Of a stretch of DNA of 64,000 bases, positions 46,513 through 58,423 are shown piece by piece (positions within the stretch are counted from its first letter, which is position 1; the number at the start of each line of letters is the position of its first letter). The translations under genes were made by a program, and so were the position numbers. The DNA comes from Perilla frutescens. Taxonomy: Eukaryota > Streptophyta > Magnoliopsida > Lamiales > Lamiaceae. The DNA is taken from contig BRKX01000015.1 of assembly GCA_026008535.1 (NCBI GenBank), forward strand, positions 25,131,501 to 25,195,500, read 5' to 3'. The notes under the pieces are model-generated. The model did no database searches and had not been told where the DNA came from. It saw nothing but the letters and a program-made list of their open reading frames with translations.

Positions 46513-48830
46513 TGTAATACCCCAAAATTTTAATATCTAAATTTTATTAGGAATATACATCTAATAGTTAGAAAAAGTGAAATATCCAAAACTTTTATCT
46601 ATTAAAAGATCGGTCTATGTTACCCTTAAGAGTAAGTTAGGGAAGAAAATAGACTCTTATAATTTTTAATTTTTTTATTATTTTAGACAAGTATGCTTGT
46701 TGAGTAGGTTAGAGATACCGAAGATATTCTTGTATTTATTTATTTATTTTAGAATCCCGAATATTTTTTTTAGATATAATCATATCTAGAATATAGGAAT
46801 TATCTAAATATATACATATTATTTAAATAATTGTACTTATAAAATGGTAATTTATATATACGTATATATATAGTTAAAATAATAGTAATGATTATATAAA
46901 ATCAATAGTACTAGATTGTTTATTCCATTATATAGACACTAGATAAATGTTAGTCACTAAGAGATATTTATTTATTTATTTCCACGTAATTGACACATGG
47001 CCCTTGGTGGCAACAATATGATCTAGATGCAAGGAAATTTATACAAGCGTTATTAATAGAAAAATAAGGGAATGAAATGATTAGCAAATAGGGTAAATTA
47101 GTAATCAAAATTCCACATAATTTACACTAGGAAAGCAAAGGGAATTCGGCAGGGAATAAATTAGCAGTACTATCATCTCCAATATTGAAAGAAAAGGTAA
47201 TTATTTTGCTTTGCTAATTATAAATTGAATCAGAACAATATATATATATATATATATAAAGAAGAATATAAATGTTGTTTCAGATTCATGGCAAAATTCT
47301 TTTTAATATAAATTATTCTATTCATCTCAATGTAGTTATGTTCATCTTCTTTAATTGGGGAATGCCTAATCTTGATTTATAATAATTTGGGTAGAGTTAA
47401 AAAAAATATGTGAAAACTTACGAGCCAATTTTAGCTGTATGAGATACATGTATATATTACTATACTTGTAAGAAAATTAGTAAAATAATAAAATGAGAGC
47501 ATCCACAATCCACGTAAGTAATACTTCTCAAGTAGAGATTAGATATGCTATGGTGATTTATAAATTGTAGAACAAATATATATACTAAATTAATAAAGAA
47601 CAAGGGAGTATCTAAGTAAATTGAGGCAGTGGCTTCCTATTTATTTGCATTTATACTTTTACAATAAGATAAATAAGCAATATAGTTTCTTTTTGATCCG
47701 CAAGTTCTATATTGTTAAAAGAAGTCATAAATCTTAATATATTAATTATTATTTTTATTTTGGGCAAAAGGTTACACACTTGCGTATATAAATTTAATAA
47801 TAATAAAATAAATTATCAATTATTTAAAAATTCTATATGATTTATAATAAAATATAAAGTGTAATATAGAAACATAACTTAAATTAAAAGAAAATTTAAG
47901 AATTGAGTTTTAGATAGGAGCCCTTAATTTGGTTAAACTAAGCACATACTGATTATTATAGGCTCAGAAGAAGTAGCAGAACCTGTGCTAGACCAACCCA
48001 GGATTTGAAAGTTTATCTTCTGTCCAGGTGGGTTATTATATTTTTACAAATTGTATCTTTCGAGTTATTAAGCTCTGCTTTGTTAAAATTGAATATGTGA
48101 CTATCTGTGTTAAATATTTACGTGCTACTGTATGTTGTCGGAGTCTCATATACCAGCGCTGTGTCAATGTGAGTAGCTACAGTATGCATGCATTATTTGT
48201 CATGCCCTACTCCTTGTCGGTGAGACTAAAATGAAACACATATGGGTTACATCCATTGGGTATACTTGGCCATACTCAACTTTACACGTGGTGATGTAGT
48301 ACGGGTTGTGGGCAGTGACTGGTCACACTCTTAAGCGCTTCACGATAAAATGTTTTGGTGAACTTAGGTTGCTTTAAATTTTGAAACCTCCTAAGCTTCA
48401 GTACCTGCATGAACACAGATAGATTACTTTTGCAAAATGATTTGCATAACTTGAATTGTAAAAATTTGCCCACTGAGTGCACTAGTACTCAGCCCAAATA
48501 TTTTCAAATATTTTTTAGGTCAGTAGGTTGGCGCGTGGAGGTGACGATGCTGAGAGATGGGCTTTTGTTATTTACGTATTTTCCCATTATCTCTTTTTGT
48601 TAAGTATTATGTTGATAATGAAGTTTCCACGCTTGTAATATCCTTTTGTTAAACACTAAGAGCTCTGATCTTGGTGTTATGAATAGGTATATATTATTAT
48701 ACAGCATGTTTGATTATTCTGAGTCTTCTGTTGAGATTCTGTTAATCAGGTTACCCCCTTTCTTTCCCGTTTCTTAATTCCAACCCCCGTGGCGTCCATT
48801 TCCACGGTCTTTCTGGACCGGGGCGCTACA
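46513..48830 (+). mobile_element. 3' LTR of the gypsy retrotransposon
   Basis: It begins TGTAATACCCC right after the polypurine tract and ends GGGGCGCTACA. It is 2318 bp against 2338 bp for the 5' LTR; the difference is mainly in simple-repeat runs. ATTTT follows at 48831-48835. Confidence 0.93.
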
Positions 48831-48877
48831 ATTTTTCACACATTTTAGAAAACGTAGTTTTAATAACATGAAGTTAG

Positions 48878-49325
48878 GTGACACCTGTGGCCGAAGAGTG
48901 GAGTGATCGCCGGTGCAAGACACGGACAAAGAGCGGCTCCTATAATAATTCCAAGCGAAGGGGCACATGAATGAACCAAATCCACCCGAAAGAGAGGGAT
49001 TCTGAAGCTATACAGGAATGAGACTGTATAGTCAATGAGAGCTTAAAGGATTTGATTGGTGCTACTCATACCACAAGGTGCATCTTCTTTTCTGGCGCTT
49101 ATTCCACCAAAACTCTAAAGTTAAGCATCCTTGGCTTGGGGCAATGGTGGGATGGGTGACCCTTTGGGAAGTTTTCTCAGGGAGCGTACGAGTGAGGACA
49201 AAGCACGCTGGAAAGACTCGTGTTGGTAGTTTTCTCAGGGAGCGTGCGAGTGAGGACAAAGCACGCAGGAAAGACTCGTGTTGGTTTGTGGGGACAGCCG
49301 TCAGTCCGGTAGTCGGGTCGTTACA
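48878..49325 (+). mobile_element. Cassandra-like solo LTR containing a 5S rRNA-derived segment
   Basis: A 448-bp insertion flanked by AGTTAG (48872-48877 and 49326-49331); sister units have an uninterrupted GAAGTTAGCTCTTG-type site (best at about 56420). Positions 49058-49175 resemble plant 5S rRNA: AGTTAAGCATCC at 49119-49130 corresponds to box A and GGATGGGTGACC at 49150-49161 to box C. It ends GGGTCGTTACA. 5S sequences inside an LTR are the hallmark of Cassandra TRIM elements. It also has a 58-bp internal duplication. It is not a functional 5S gene, since spacing and flanks differ. Confidence 0.8.
49171..49285. repeat. 58-bp tandem duplication inside the Cassandra-like LTR
   Basis: GTTTTCTCAGGGAGCG through GACTCGTGTTGGT occurs twice (49171-49228 and 49229-49285), with two or three differences. 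Confidence 0.9.
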
Positions 49326-51500
49326 AGTTAGCTCTTGTTTGATTTTTTACACAATTTTCAAATTTCGGTAAACTGAGTGACGTGGTTGTTGGAGATTTCA
49401 ACGTGTATATCTACGTGAACACCAAATTATCTTAAAATACATAACTTTTTGATAGATTTTGGTCAGATTAGAGTGCCCGAATTTGAAAATCATGTGAAAA
49501 ATCAAACAAGTGCTAAGTTCATAATATTTAAAACCATGTTCTTTAAAGCGTGTGAAAAAAAAATTCAAAATTTATGTATTTGAAGGTGATTAACCCTTAT
49601 ACATAAATTTTGATAAATTCTCTTATATTTTAATATACAAAATAAAACTACAAATTGTTATACTTATATTTGTGTTTAATATAATATTAAAATTTTATTT
49701 TTAATAAATAAAAATACTTTAAGTGCAAAATATTTTGATGGATATTCCCTCTCTATTAGAAAATAATATTTTTTACAGTGTTTTTTTTTTTTTGAGAAAA
49801 ATACATGTGAGGGATAATCAAATTGTTGATATATTCTTTACGAGTGTGTTTAAACTTTAGCCATGTTCTAACGTTTACTATGTTTTAAAATATAAAAAAA
49901 TATAAATGAATTCATATGAGATAATATGATAGATTAAAAAAATCACAGTGTGGACATCATAATTTCTGAAATTTAATTAATTTATATTTTGTAAATGTGC
50001 AATGTGTTTCATAAATTTCACACGTACAAACATATATCATACTTTCATCTTATTTATTTTTACAAAATAAATAAAAGAATAAAGAATCTTTGTCAAAATG
50101 ATAACTAGGATAAAAATATCAAATCTTAAGCAAATTAAATACTCGTCTATTATGATTCGTGTTATCTCATGCAACACTATCAAATTTATTAGTCTTTATT
50201 CTATTTTTTTCCTTCAATTTTGATTTCTCATGCATTAGTTTAATTTTAATATTTTTATATATGTTTCATTGTATCCAATTAAGCTTTATAATTATTGTTT
50301 AGAATTTCATTTTATTTTTGGTGAATAATTTATTATTTAAAAATTAAATACTAAAAAATAATTATACACCCTAAATGGATGTAATCATGAACCATAATTA
50401 ACAAGTATAAAATTAAATTAAAATGTAAGATATGAAAATCGAAGAAAAAAAGTAATAAATTCTATTGTATTATAATTCAAAGGATGTAGCACAATTGATA
50501 GCATGATGATTTTTTCATAATCTTAAGCACCATATGTAGACAAAACAAACATACAATATAACTAATTATAATCATATATATATATATATAAATATGATAA
50601 TATGTAGTATAACATATGTCTCTTGAATTTGTTTATCTTGTCAAATAATTTTCATCTATATTAGAATTATTACTTGTGTGCTTGTATATGTTGAATTTTC
50701 TTTCAAACCTATATAAGGGAGCCTATCAACATATGAGTTCTGACTAACCACATTTTACTACTAAATGAACTTCAAATGAGAATGCAAAAAAAGATAATTA
50801 TAATCAAGTTCAAATGTAACCAACGCAATTTTTCCTCCAAGTTAATATTCTTTTCAATCATAAGAAATAGTTTTCTTCATTAATATAAATATATTATGTA
50901 AAAATTCATAAAAATTTTATAATTTACCATTTATTTATACATAGCTTGCTACTTGCGTTGATATGGCTAATATTTATACATTATACACTTACATTATATT
51001 TATATACAAATGTATTATGCTTTTTCAATATCGTCAATAACACCCTTAGATAATTATTAGAGCTAAAGAACCTTTCTAATAATTCAACACATAGACACAC
51101 GTTTGTGTATGCTATTTTTAATGATTCAAATTAAGTGCAATTAGTGTCACATCTATTGCATAAAGTGTGGGTGTCATATAACCAATTCTTGAAAATTATA
51201 GACATTAGTTTTTTATCTTCGTCATGTCGGTTATAACTAGATTTTATTTTTATTTTTATAAAAAAAAAGGTAACTAAAACTTAACGATGTTACCTTAAAA
51301 ACATAGCAAAATTTGCAATATAATAAAGATTCATTTACAGCAATAACAAAAATCAGTAAAGCAATGACAAAAAAAGTGCTTATAATTTAGATAATTTTGT
51401 CGTTATATAAAAGACCATGAATATTACGAATCCATTGATCCTTAAAGATACATGATATCAACTCATGCTTTATTTTTAAAAAAAATTCTCAGATTACATC

Positions 51501-51718
51501 TCAGATACAAGTACAAACTCGTTGTAAACATAGCGGAGTTGTCCCACTTCTTGCACAATAAATTCTGCAATCCTCATTAGTCATGCATTTGGGAGGCGCC
51601 GTAGGAGCCGCCGCCACCGCTGCAATCATTAGACCTGTCATGCAATATTGAATAATTTTACTAATTAGAAAAAAAATAACCCAAAATCATTTTTAAAAAA
51701 CATGTAATAAAAGTAATA

Positions 51719-51759
<41 letters not shown>

Positions 51760-51821
51760 CCATTTGCTATGACCAAAATAGCAACCAACATATAGGATAT
51801 GATTGCGTAGATGGACTTCAT
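51501..51821 (-). CDS. secreted six-cysteine defensin-like peptide, copy B (intact)
   Basis: Two exons (51761-51821 and 51501-51634) are joined across a 126-nt GT/AG intron, giving a 64-residue preproprotein. Exon 1 encodes the signal peptide MKSIYAIISYMLVAILVIAN. Exon 2 gives an Ala/Pro-rich spacer (LMIAAVAAAPTAPPK) and a 28-residue core with six cysteines, C-x5-C-x3-C-x8-C-x4-C-x-C, from CMTNEDC to CTCI. That pattern fits defensin-like / late-nodulin (NCR)-type CS-alpha-beta peptides, so an extracellular antimicrobial or signalling role is inferred, not shown. The MKSIY start is chosen over an in-frame ATG at 51890, because that codon lies only about 10-18 bases from the TATA box at 51900-51908, upstream of the likely transcript start. 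Upstream codons also look non-secretory. The donor is embedded in a CT microsatellite. Confidence 0.78.
51720..51759. repeat. (TG)n(AG)n microsatellite at the splice donor of copy B
   Basis: On the gene strand this reads GTCTCTCTCT..., so the repeat begins with the intron's own GT. Copies C and D have the same arrangement with different lengths. Confidence 0.9.
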
Positions 51822-51899
51822 TTTGAATGAAAAGATTAAATTGTAAGCACTATATGTATTGGGATGAAGGCGGTTTGTCATAGTAGACATACATGAATC

Positions 51900-51908
51900 T
51901 TATATATA
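51900..51908 (-). promoter_or_regulatory. TATA box of peptide gene copy B
   Basis: The minus strand reads TTATATATAAG about 80 bp upstream of the start codon. The same sequence is present in copy C (about 55850-55860) and altered to ATATATAAG with a preceding GTC in copy D (about 60252-60263). Confidence 0.5.
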
Positions 51909-53103
51909 ACAATATGGTCAATCTCAACATTAATTCTTTGATATATTTTATTAATTTTAGATGACTGGGTAATCATATCGGGAATTATTCAATTAATCAC
52001 ATTTTACATGTGCATATCATTAATAACCATGATATGTGAGGTAACTTAATTATTTCAAATCAATAATCACGTTAATTTATGTAAATTACACATCAAATTA
52101 AATAATCCACTCATTGCGTCCAATCTGATAGTAAGAAATTCAAAGTTTTAAACAGAATATTAATTATTTTATTTGAATGCATTTATATCCTCCCATTAAA
52201 TTTTAATCTTTTTAAATGTATCATATTTGAAGCACATTTTTCACCTCTTTCGAAAAGCAAATATTTACATATTGTTTCTGTTTTTATTATATAGAGTTAT
52301 TTTATTTGAATTGTTATTATTAAATATACAATTTAATAGGCCAATTGCAAAAATCAATAGAATATGATCATTATACATAGGGTTAATTGTTTTAAAATAC
52401 ATTAACTTTGGAGTATTTTTTTTATTTTTCACACGTTTTAGAAAACGTAGTTTTAATAATATGAACTTAGCTCTTGTTTGATTTTTTACACTATTTTTAA
52501 ATTTCGGTCAACTAAGTAATGTGGTTGTCGAAGATTTCAACGTGTATATCTACGTGAACACCAAATTATCTTAAAATACATAACTTTTTGATAGATTTTG
52601 GTCAGATTAGAGTGCCCGTGTGAATTTAAAAATCATGTGAAAATCCAAACAAGTGCTAAGTTCATATTATTTAAAATCACGTTTTTTAAAGCATGTGAAA
52701 AATAAAAACACCCCATAAATTCTGATAAATTCACTTTTATTTTAATATACAAAATAAAACTATAAATTGTTATACCTATATTCGTGTTTAATATAATATG
52801 TATTAAAGTTTTATTTTCAATGAATAAAAATACTTTAAGTGCAAAATATTTTGATGGAGATTCCCTCTCTATTAGAAAATAATGTTTCTTTTAGTCATTT
52901 TGTTAGAGAAAAATAGAGGTGATAGATAATCAAATCGTCGATATATTCTATATGAGTACGTTTAAACTTTAGCCATGTTCTAATGTTTGCTAAGTTTAAA
53001 AATATAAAAAAAATATAAATGAATTCATATGAAATAATATGAAAGATTGAAAAAATCACAGTGTGGACATCATGTATTCTGAAAATTAATTAATTTATAT
53101 TTA

Positions 53104-53903
53104 GGGGGGTGTATTCAATTAGGATTTCGTTGGATTTCGTTGGACTTTTAAAATCCGGGTGTATTCAATCCAGACTTTTAAAAGTCCAACGAAATTCTGG
53201 TGTATTCAATCCAGACTTTTAAAAATCCAACGAAATCTTGGTGTATTCAATCCAGACTTTTAAAAGTCCAATGAAATCCTGGTGTATTCAATCACGACTT
53301 TTAAAAGTCCATCAAAATTTTGAGGTATTCAACAATCCACGGACTTTAAAAAGTCATTGATTTCGTTGGATTTCGGATGGATTTCACATGAAAATTATGA
53401 AGGATGAAATCCGACCTCTAGACACGAGATTTCGATGGATTTGGAAAACCCGGGGAGCGTTGTGACCCAGCGGCCGGTGGGTACACGAAATTGGGACCCC
53501 CCAGCGGTCACCCGAAGCCAGCGGCCGCTGGCTTCGCTGAGGATGACTCCCCAGCGGCCGCTGGGTGCCAAATGCATGGCTTCCAGCGGTTGCTGGGTTC
53601 TCTCGACTCGACTTCCCAGCGGCCGCTCAATTCAAGCGGTCGCTGGGTTCAATTTTTTTCCGGGTCCACCGATCGTTGTGTTCCAACGAGCGCTGGCGAG
53701 ATGGATTTGAAATCCATTGAAATCGTTCAAAATCGTCCGAAATCCATACACGAAATCCGCCAGACTCTGCGTGGAGTTGGGAGACTCCATGTGGAGTTTT
53801 GGGAGACTCCATGTGGAGTCTATGGATTTAAAAATCCATAGAAATCCATGGACATTTTAAAGTCCAACGAAATCCAACGAAATCCTAATTGAATACACCC
53901 CCC
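53104..53903. mobile_element. PIF/Harbinger MITE with GC-rich palindromic core
   Basis: It is 800 bp, with ends GGGGGGTGTATTCAATTAGG and its complement flanked by TTA (53101-53103 and 53904-53906). The left part has four or five repeats of TGTATTCAATCCAGAC / TTTTAAAAGTCCAACGAAAT. The centre (about 53446-53690) is unusually GC-rich and holds about seven variants of CCCAGCGGCCGCTGGG. Near the right end GGGAGACTCCATGTGGAG is repeated. The empty site is visible in sister units, for example near 49990 and 58687. Confidence 0.9.
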
Positions 53904-55454
53904 TTAGTAAATGTGCAATGTGTTTCAAAAATTTAACACGTACAAACATCATATTTTCATCTTAATTATTTTTGCAAAATAAATAAAAGAATAAAGAATT
54001 TATGTCAAACCGATAACTAGGATAGAAATTTCAAATCTTAAGCAAATCAAATACTGGTCTATTACGATTCGTGTTATCTCATGCAACACTATCAAATTTA
54101 TTAGTCTTTATTCTATTTTTTCCTTCAATTTTGTTTTCTCATGTGTGCCTTTAATTTTAATATTGTTGTTTATGTTTCATTGTATCCAATTAAGCTTTAT
54201 AATTATTGTTTAGCATTTCATTTTATTTTTAGTGAATAATTTATTATTTAAAAATTAAATACTAAAAAAAATTATACACCCTAAATTGATGTAATCATGA
54301 ACCATAATTAACAAGTATAAAATTAAATTAATATGCAAGATATGAAAATCGAAGAAAAAATATAATAAATTTAATTGTATTATATTTCAAAGTATGTAGT
54401 ACAATTAATAGCAGTATGATTTTTTCTATCTTAAGCACCATATGTAGACAACACAAATATACAATATAACTAATTAGAATCATATATGTGTATATATATA
54501 TATATATGATATTATATTGTATAAAATATGTCTCTTGAATTTGTTTATCGTGTCAAATACTTTTCATCCACTAATATATTAGAATTATGACTTGTGTGAT
54601 TGTATATGTTGAATTTTCTTTCAAACCTATATCATAGTCTACCAACATATGAGTTCTGACTAACCATATTTTACTACCAAATGAACTTCAAAAGAGAATA
54701 CAAAAAAATAATGTAATCATATAATCAAGTTCAAATGTAACCAACGCAATTTTTCCTCCAAGCCAATATTCTTTTCAATCATAAGAAATAGTTTTCTTCA
54801 TTAATATAAATAAATTATGTAAATATTCATAAAAAAAAGTTATAATTTAACGTTTATTTATACATAACTTGCTACTTGCGTTGATATGACTAATATTTAT
54901 ACTACTTGCATTGATATGACTAATATTTATACATTATACAAGTGCATTATATTTATATACAAATGTATTATGCTTTTGGAATATTGTCGATAACACCCTT
55001 AGATAATTATTATAGCTAATGAGCCTCTAATAATTCAATAAACACACACACACACACACACGCTATTTGTAATGATTCAAATTAAGTGAAATTAATGTCA
55101 CATCGATTGCATAAAGTGTGGGTGTCATATAACCAATTCTTGAAAATTGTAGTCATTAGTTTTTTATCTTTATCATGTCGGTTATAACTAGGTTTTGTTT
55201 GTATTTTTATAAATAAAAAAAAGGTAACTAAAACTTAATGATGTTACCTTAATAAGATAACAACATTTGCAATATAATAAAGATTCATTTACATCATAAC
55301 AAAAATGAGTAACGCAATGACAAAAAAAAAATACTTATAATTTAGATAATTTTGTTATTATATAAAAGATCATGAATATTACGAATCCATTGATCCTCAA
55401 AGATACATGATATTAACCCATGCTTTATTTTGAAATTTTTTCTTAAATTCCATC

Positions 55455-55666
55455 TCAAATACAAGTACAAACTCGTTGTAAACATAACGGAGTTGTCCCA
55501 CTTCTTGCACAAAAACTTCTGCAATCATCATTAGTCATGCATTTGGGAGGCGCCGGAGGAGCCGCTGCCACCGTTGCAATCATCAGACCTATCATGCAAT
55601 ATTCAATAATTTTACTAATTAGAAAAATAACCCCAAATCATTTTTAAAAAATATGTAATAAAAGGA

Positions 55667-55712
<46 letters not shown>

Positions 55713-55772
55713 ATTAGCTATGAGCAAAATGGCAACCAACATATAGGATATGATTGCGTAGATGGACTTCAT
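55455..55772 (-). CDS. secreted six-cysteine defensin-like peptide, copy C (intact)
   Basis: Exons 55712-55772 and 55455-55588 flank a 123-nt GT/AG intron and encode 64 residues. The signal peptide is the same as in copy D (MKSIYAIISYMLVAILLIAN) and has one change from copy B. The spacer is LMIATVAAAPPAPPK. The core keeps all six cysteines (CMTNDDCRSFC, then PLCLQRVCTCI). Compared with copy B, changes in the core are confined to the first inter-cysteine loops (Glu to Asp, Ile-Tyr to Ser-Phe). The second half is identical. A TATA-like sequence lies at about 55850-55860. Role inferred as for copy B. The acceptor is GATAG rather than GACAG, still valid. Confidence 0.78.
55673..55710. repeat. (GA)n microsatellite at the splice donor of copy C
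   Basis: About 19 GA units on the plus strand. On the gene strand it is the CT run that follows the donor GT. Confidence 0.92.
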
Positions 55773-56825
55773 TCTGAACGAAAAGATTAAATTGTAAACA
55801 CGAAATGTTTTGGGGTGAAGGTGGTTTGTTATAGCAGACATACATGTATCTTATATATAACAATATGGCCAATCTCAACATTAATTCCTTGATATATTTT
55901 ATTAGTTTTAGATGATTGGGAAATCATATTGGGAATTATTCAATTAATCACATTTTATATGTGCGTATCATTAATAACCATAATATGTGAGGTAACTTAA
56001 TCATTTCAAATCAATAATCACGTTAATTTATGTAAATTACACATCAAATTAAATAATCCACTCCAATCTGATAGTAAGAAATTCAAAGCTTTAAATAGAA
56101 TATTAATCATTTTATTTGAATGCATTTATATCCTCTCATTAAATTTTAATCTTTTTAAATGTATAATATTTGAAGCACATTTTTCGCCTTTTTTTAAAAG
56201 TAAATATATACATATCGTTTCTTTTTTTTTTTTTTTTTTTTTATTATATAGAGTTATTTTAATTGAATTTTTATTATTAATTGTACAATTTAATAAGTCA
56301 ATTGCAAAAATCAATAAAATAAGATCATTATACATAGGGTTAATTGCCTTAAAATATATTAAAGTTGGGGTATTTTTTATTTTTCATACGTTTTAGAAAA
56401 CGTAGTTTTAATATAACATGAAGTTAGCTCTTGTTTGTTTTTTTACACAATTTTCAAATTTCGGTAAACTGAGTGACGTGGTTGTCGGAGATTTCAACGT
56501 GTATATCTACGTGAACACCAAATTATCTTAAAATACATAACTTTTTGATAGATTTTGGTCAGATTAGAGTGCCCGAATTTGAAAATCATGTGAATAATCA
56601 AACAAGTGCTAAGTTCAAATTATTTAAAACCACGTTTTTTAAAGCGTGTAAAAAAACAAAGACACTCCAAAATTTATGTATTTTAAGGCAATTAACCCTT
56701 ATACATAAATTCTGATAAATTCTCTTTTATTTTAATATACAAAATAAAACTACAAATTGTTATACTTATATTTGCACTTAATATAATATTAAAACTTTAT
56801 TTTTAATAAATAAAAAATACTTTAA

Positions 56826-58423
56826 GAGCTCGTTTGGTTGGCAGGAAAGTAAAATTTTTTGGGAATATGATTTCTGGGATTGTGATTCTGAGGAAAATGA
56901 TTACTAACAGAATCTTTAGTCTTGCTTGGAACATAACAAGGAAATTATTAGGATTCTTATTTTATTATTAAATTTAAACAATAATAGAGAATTAAATATC
57001 TAATATATATATATATATTATTTCATATTACCGATAGTGTATAATTTTAAATTACGAATAATATAATATATATTCTTCAATTTGTAACACTGTGTGATGA
57101 TCTCCGATATATTTTTAATTTTCTTTTGTTTACCCCTTTCCCTATGGTTGTAATATTGATGGATCTGATTGGATTTAATGGTAAATTGTGTAAAGCCTAA
57201 ATCTTTATGAGAAATGAGAGAAGTCTTGGAGAAGAAGATAGGGGGAGGAATCAGGAGAAAAGAGGAGGAAAATTTAGGTAATTTCTTTATATTCCATTCA
57301 ACTGGGAAAAGAGGGTTTTTAACCCTAGTACACTGGGCCTAAGATTTCCAGCCTAATACTTAACAAACTGGAAATTGAAAACTACAGCCCAAATTGAAAT
57401 AAAAGAAATACTTAATAACTAAGTTCTGATTTAATCTATGCCGCACAAATGATCCTGTCAATCCAACGGTTGGAATTAAGATCCCCAATCTTGACTTAAT
57501 TGACAATAGGGCTCATCAATTCAATCTCCAAGATCGAGTCTTGCTTCCCTTCCTCCTCTGACGCCAATTCCCCATCCTTTCCAGACGTTTCACCCCTATC
57601 AAGCCTCTACTCCGGTCTCACAAACACCCTACCCTCATTAATACCTTCCACACCTTGATCAATTAGGCTAGTGTTCACAACACACTGTTATATATATTGA
57701 ATGCAACACATTATTTCAATTTAAATAAAATGATATGACTAAAAAATAATCAGAAAATTATTTAATAATTTTGGGTTAACATCTTTATGATCAATTAAGG
57801 TAAATATTTTGTAAAATTATCTATATTGACAATGGTATGGACATATGGTAGTCGTTTAATCTGTACTGTTGCTTCAAAAATGATATTATTGGAATTTTGA
57901 TAGAAATGACAAAAAAAATGATGAATAGAATAATTGAATTTTGGTGGGAATTTCATCAATAAAAAAATATCAAATTTTTTGAATTTTTTTATTTATAAAC
58001 TTTTCTATTTTTCCAATTTTTTATATTTTACTCTTTTTTTATTGGAATGTTTTAATCCAAACTTAGTATTAATAAAAAAATGATGATAATAAAACTTTTT
58101 TTTTTCAATTTTAAAAAAATAATTTTTTATTTTTGGATCAAAAAATATGAATCCAAACTTAATAATAATTTATAAAAAAATAAATAATAATAAATGAAGA
58201 AATCGAACAATTAAACCATTTTACATCATATTCCCAAAAATAAAGAATAAAAATACCTACTTGAAGTAGGTATTCACATTTCAGGAAAGTTGCACAATTT
58301 TCCTTATTTTGAGGAATTTTATTCCTTTCCACATTACATAAAAAATGAACCAAACACAGTAATGTTATAATAAGAAATTAGAATACTTTCCCTAGTCAGA
58401 TTCCGTGCCATCCAAACGGGGCC
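56826..58423. mobile_element. PIF/Harbinger-type element of 1.6 kb with unrelated internal sequence
   Basis: The ends GAGCTCGTTTGGTTGGCA and TGCCATCCAAACGGGGCC are inverted repeats of the common plant Tourist type. TAA flanks both sides (56823-56825 and 58424-58426). Sister units read ACTTTAAGTGC without the insertion. About 57180-57670 inside is less AT-rich and looks like a nested fragment of another element. No transposase was recognised. Confidence 0.85.

Larger units (their letters stand above)
38007..48830 (+). mobile_element. 10.8-kb chromodomain Ty3/gypsy retrotransposon (Tekay/Del-like)
   Basis: It has two LTRs of about 2.3 kb, a 5-bp target duplication ATTTT (38002-38006 and 48831-48835), a primer-binding site after the 5' LTR, and a polypurine tract AAGGGGGAGGAG at 46501-46512. 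The domain order is gag, protease, reverse transcriptase, RNase H, integrase, which is gypsy order, with a chromodomain-like tail. The long LTRs and tail suggest the Tekay/Del group. Several stops show it is now inactive. Confidence 0.95.
36670..49990. repeat. tandem unit 1 (gene lost), carrying two retroelement insertions
   Basis: After subtracting the gypsy element (38007-48830) and the Cassandra-like LTR (48878-49325), about 2.0 kb remain that align with units 2 and 3. The segment with the peptide gene, about 1.1 kb in the other units, is missing. AATAAACACACACA at about 37770 runs straight into TTTGAAGCACATTTTCACC at about 37808. In units 2 and 3 these landmarks flank the gene region. Confidence 0.85.
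49992..53906. repeat. tandem unit 2 with intact peptide gene copy B
   Basis: The unit starts TAAATGTGCAATGTGTTTCA, as do units 3 and 4, and is about 3.1 kb without the Harbinger insertion. It aligns end to end with unit 3 with modest divergence. Confidence 0.88.

Noticed and set aside
49058..49175. Functional 5S rRNA gene
   Set aside because: Only boxes A and C regions match well, the rest diverges, and it lies within an LTR with target duplications.
51693..51890. 65-residue frame with Leu-Ser repeat and His-Thr tail starting at an upstream ATG
   Set aside because: It is read-through of the peptide gene's signal exon into the CT/CA microsatellite intron; the splice to exon 2 gives the sensible protein.
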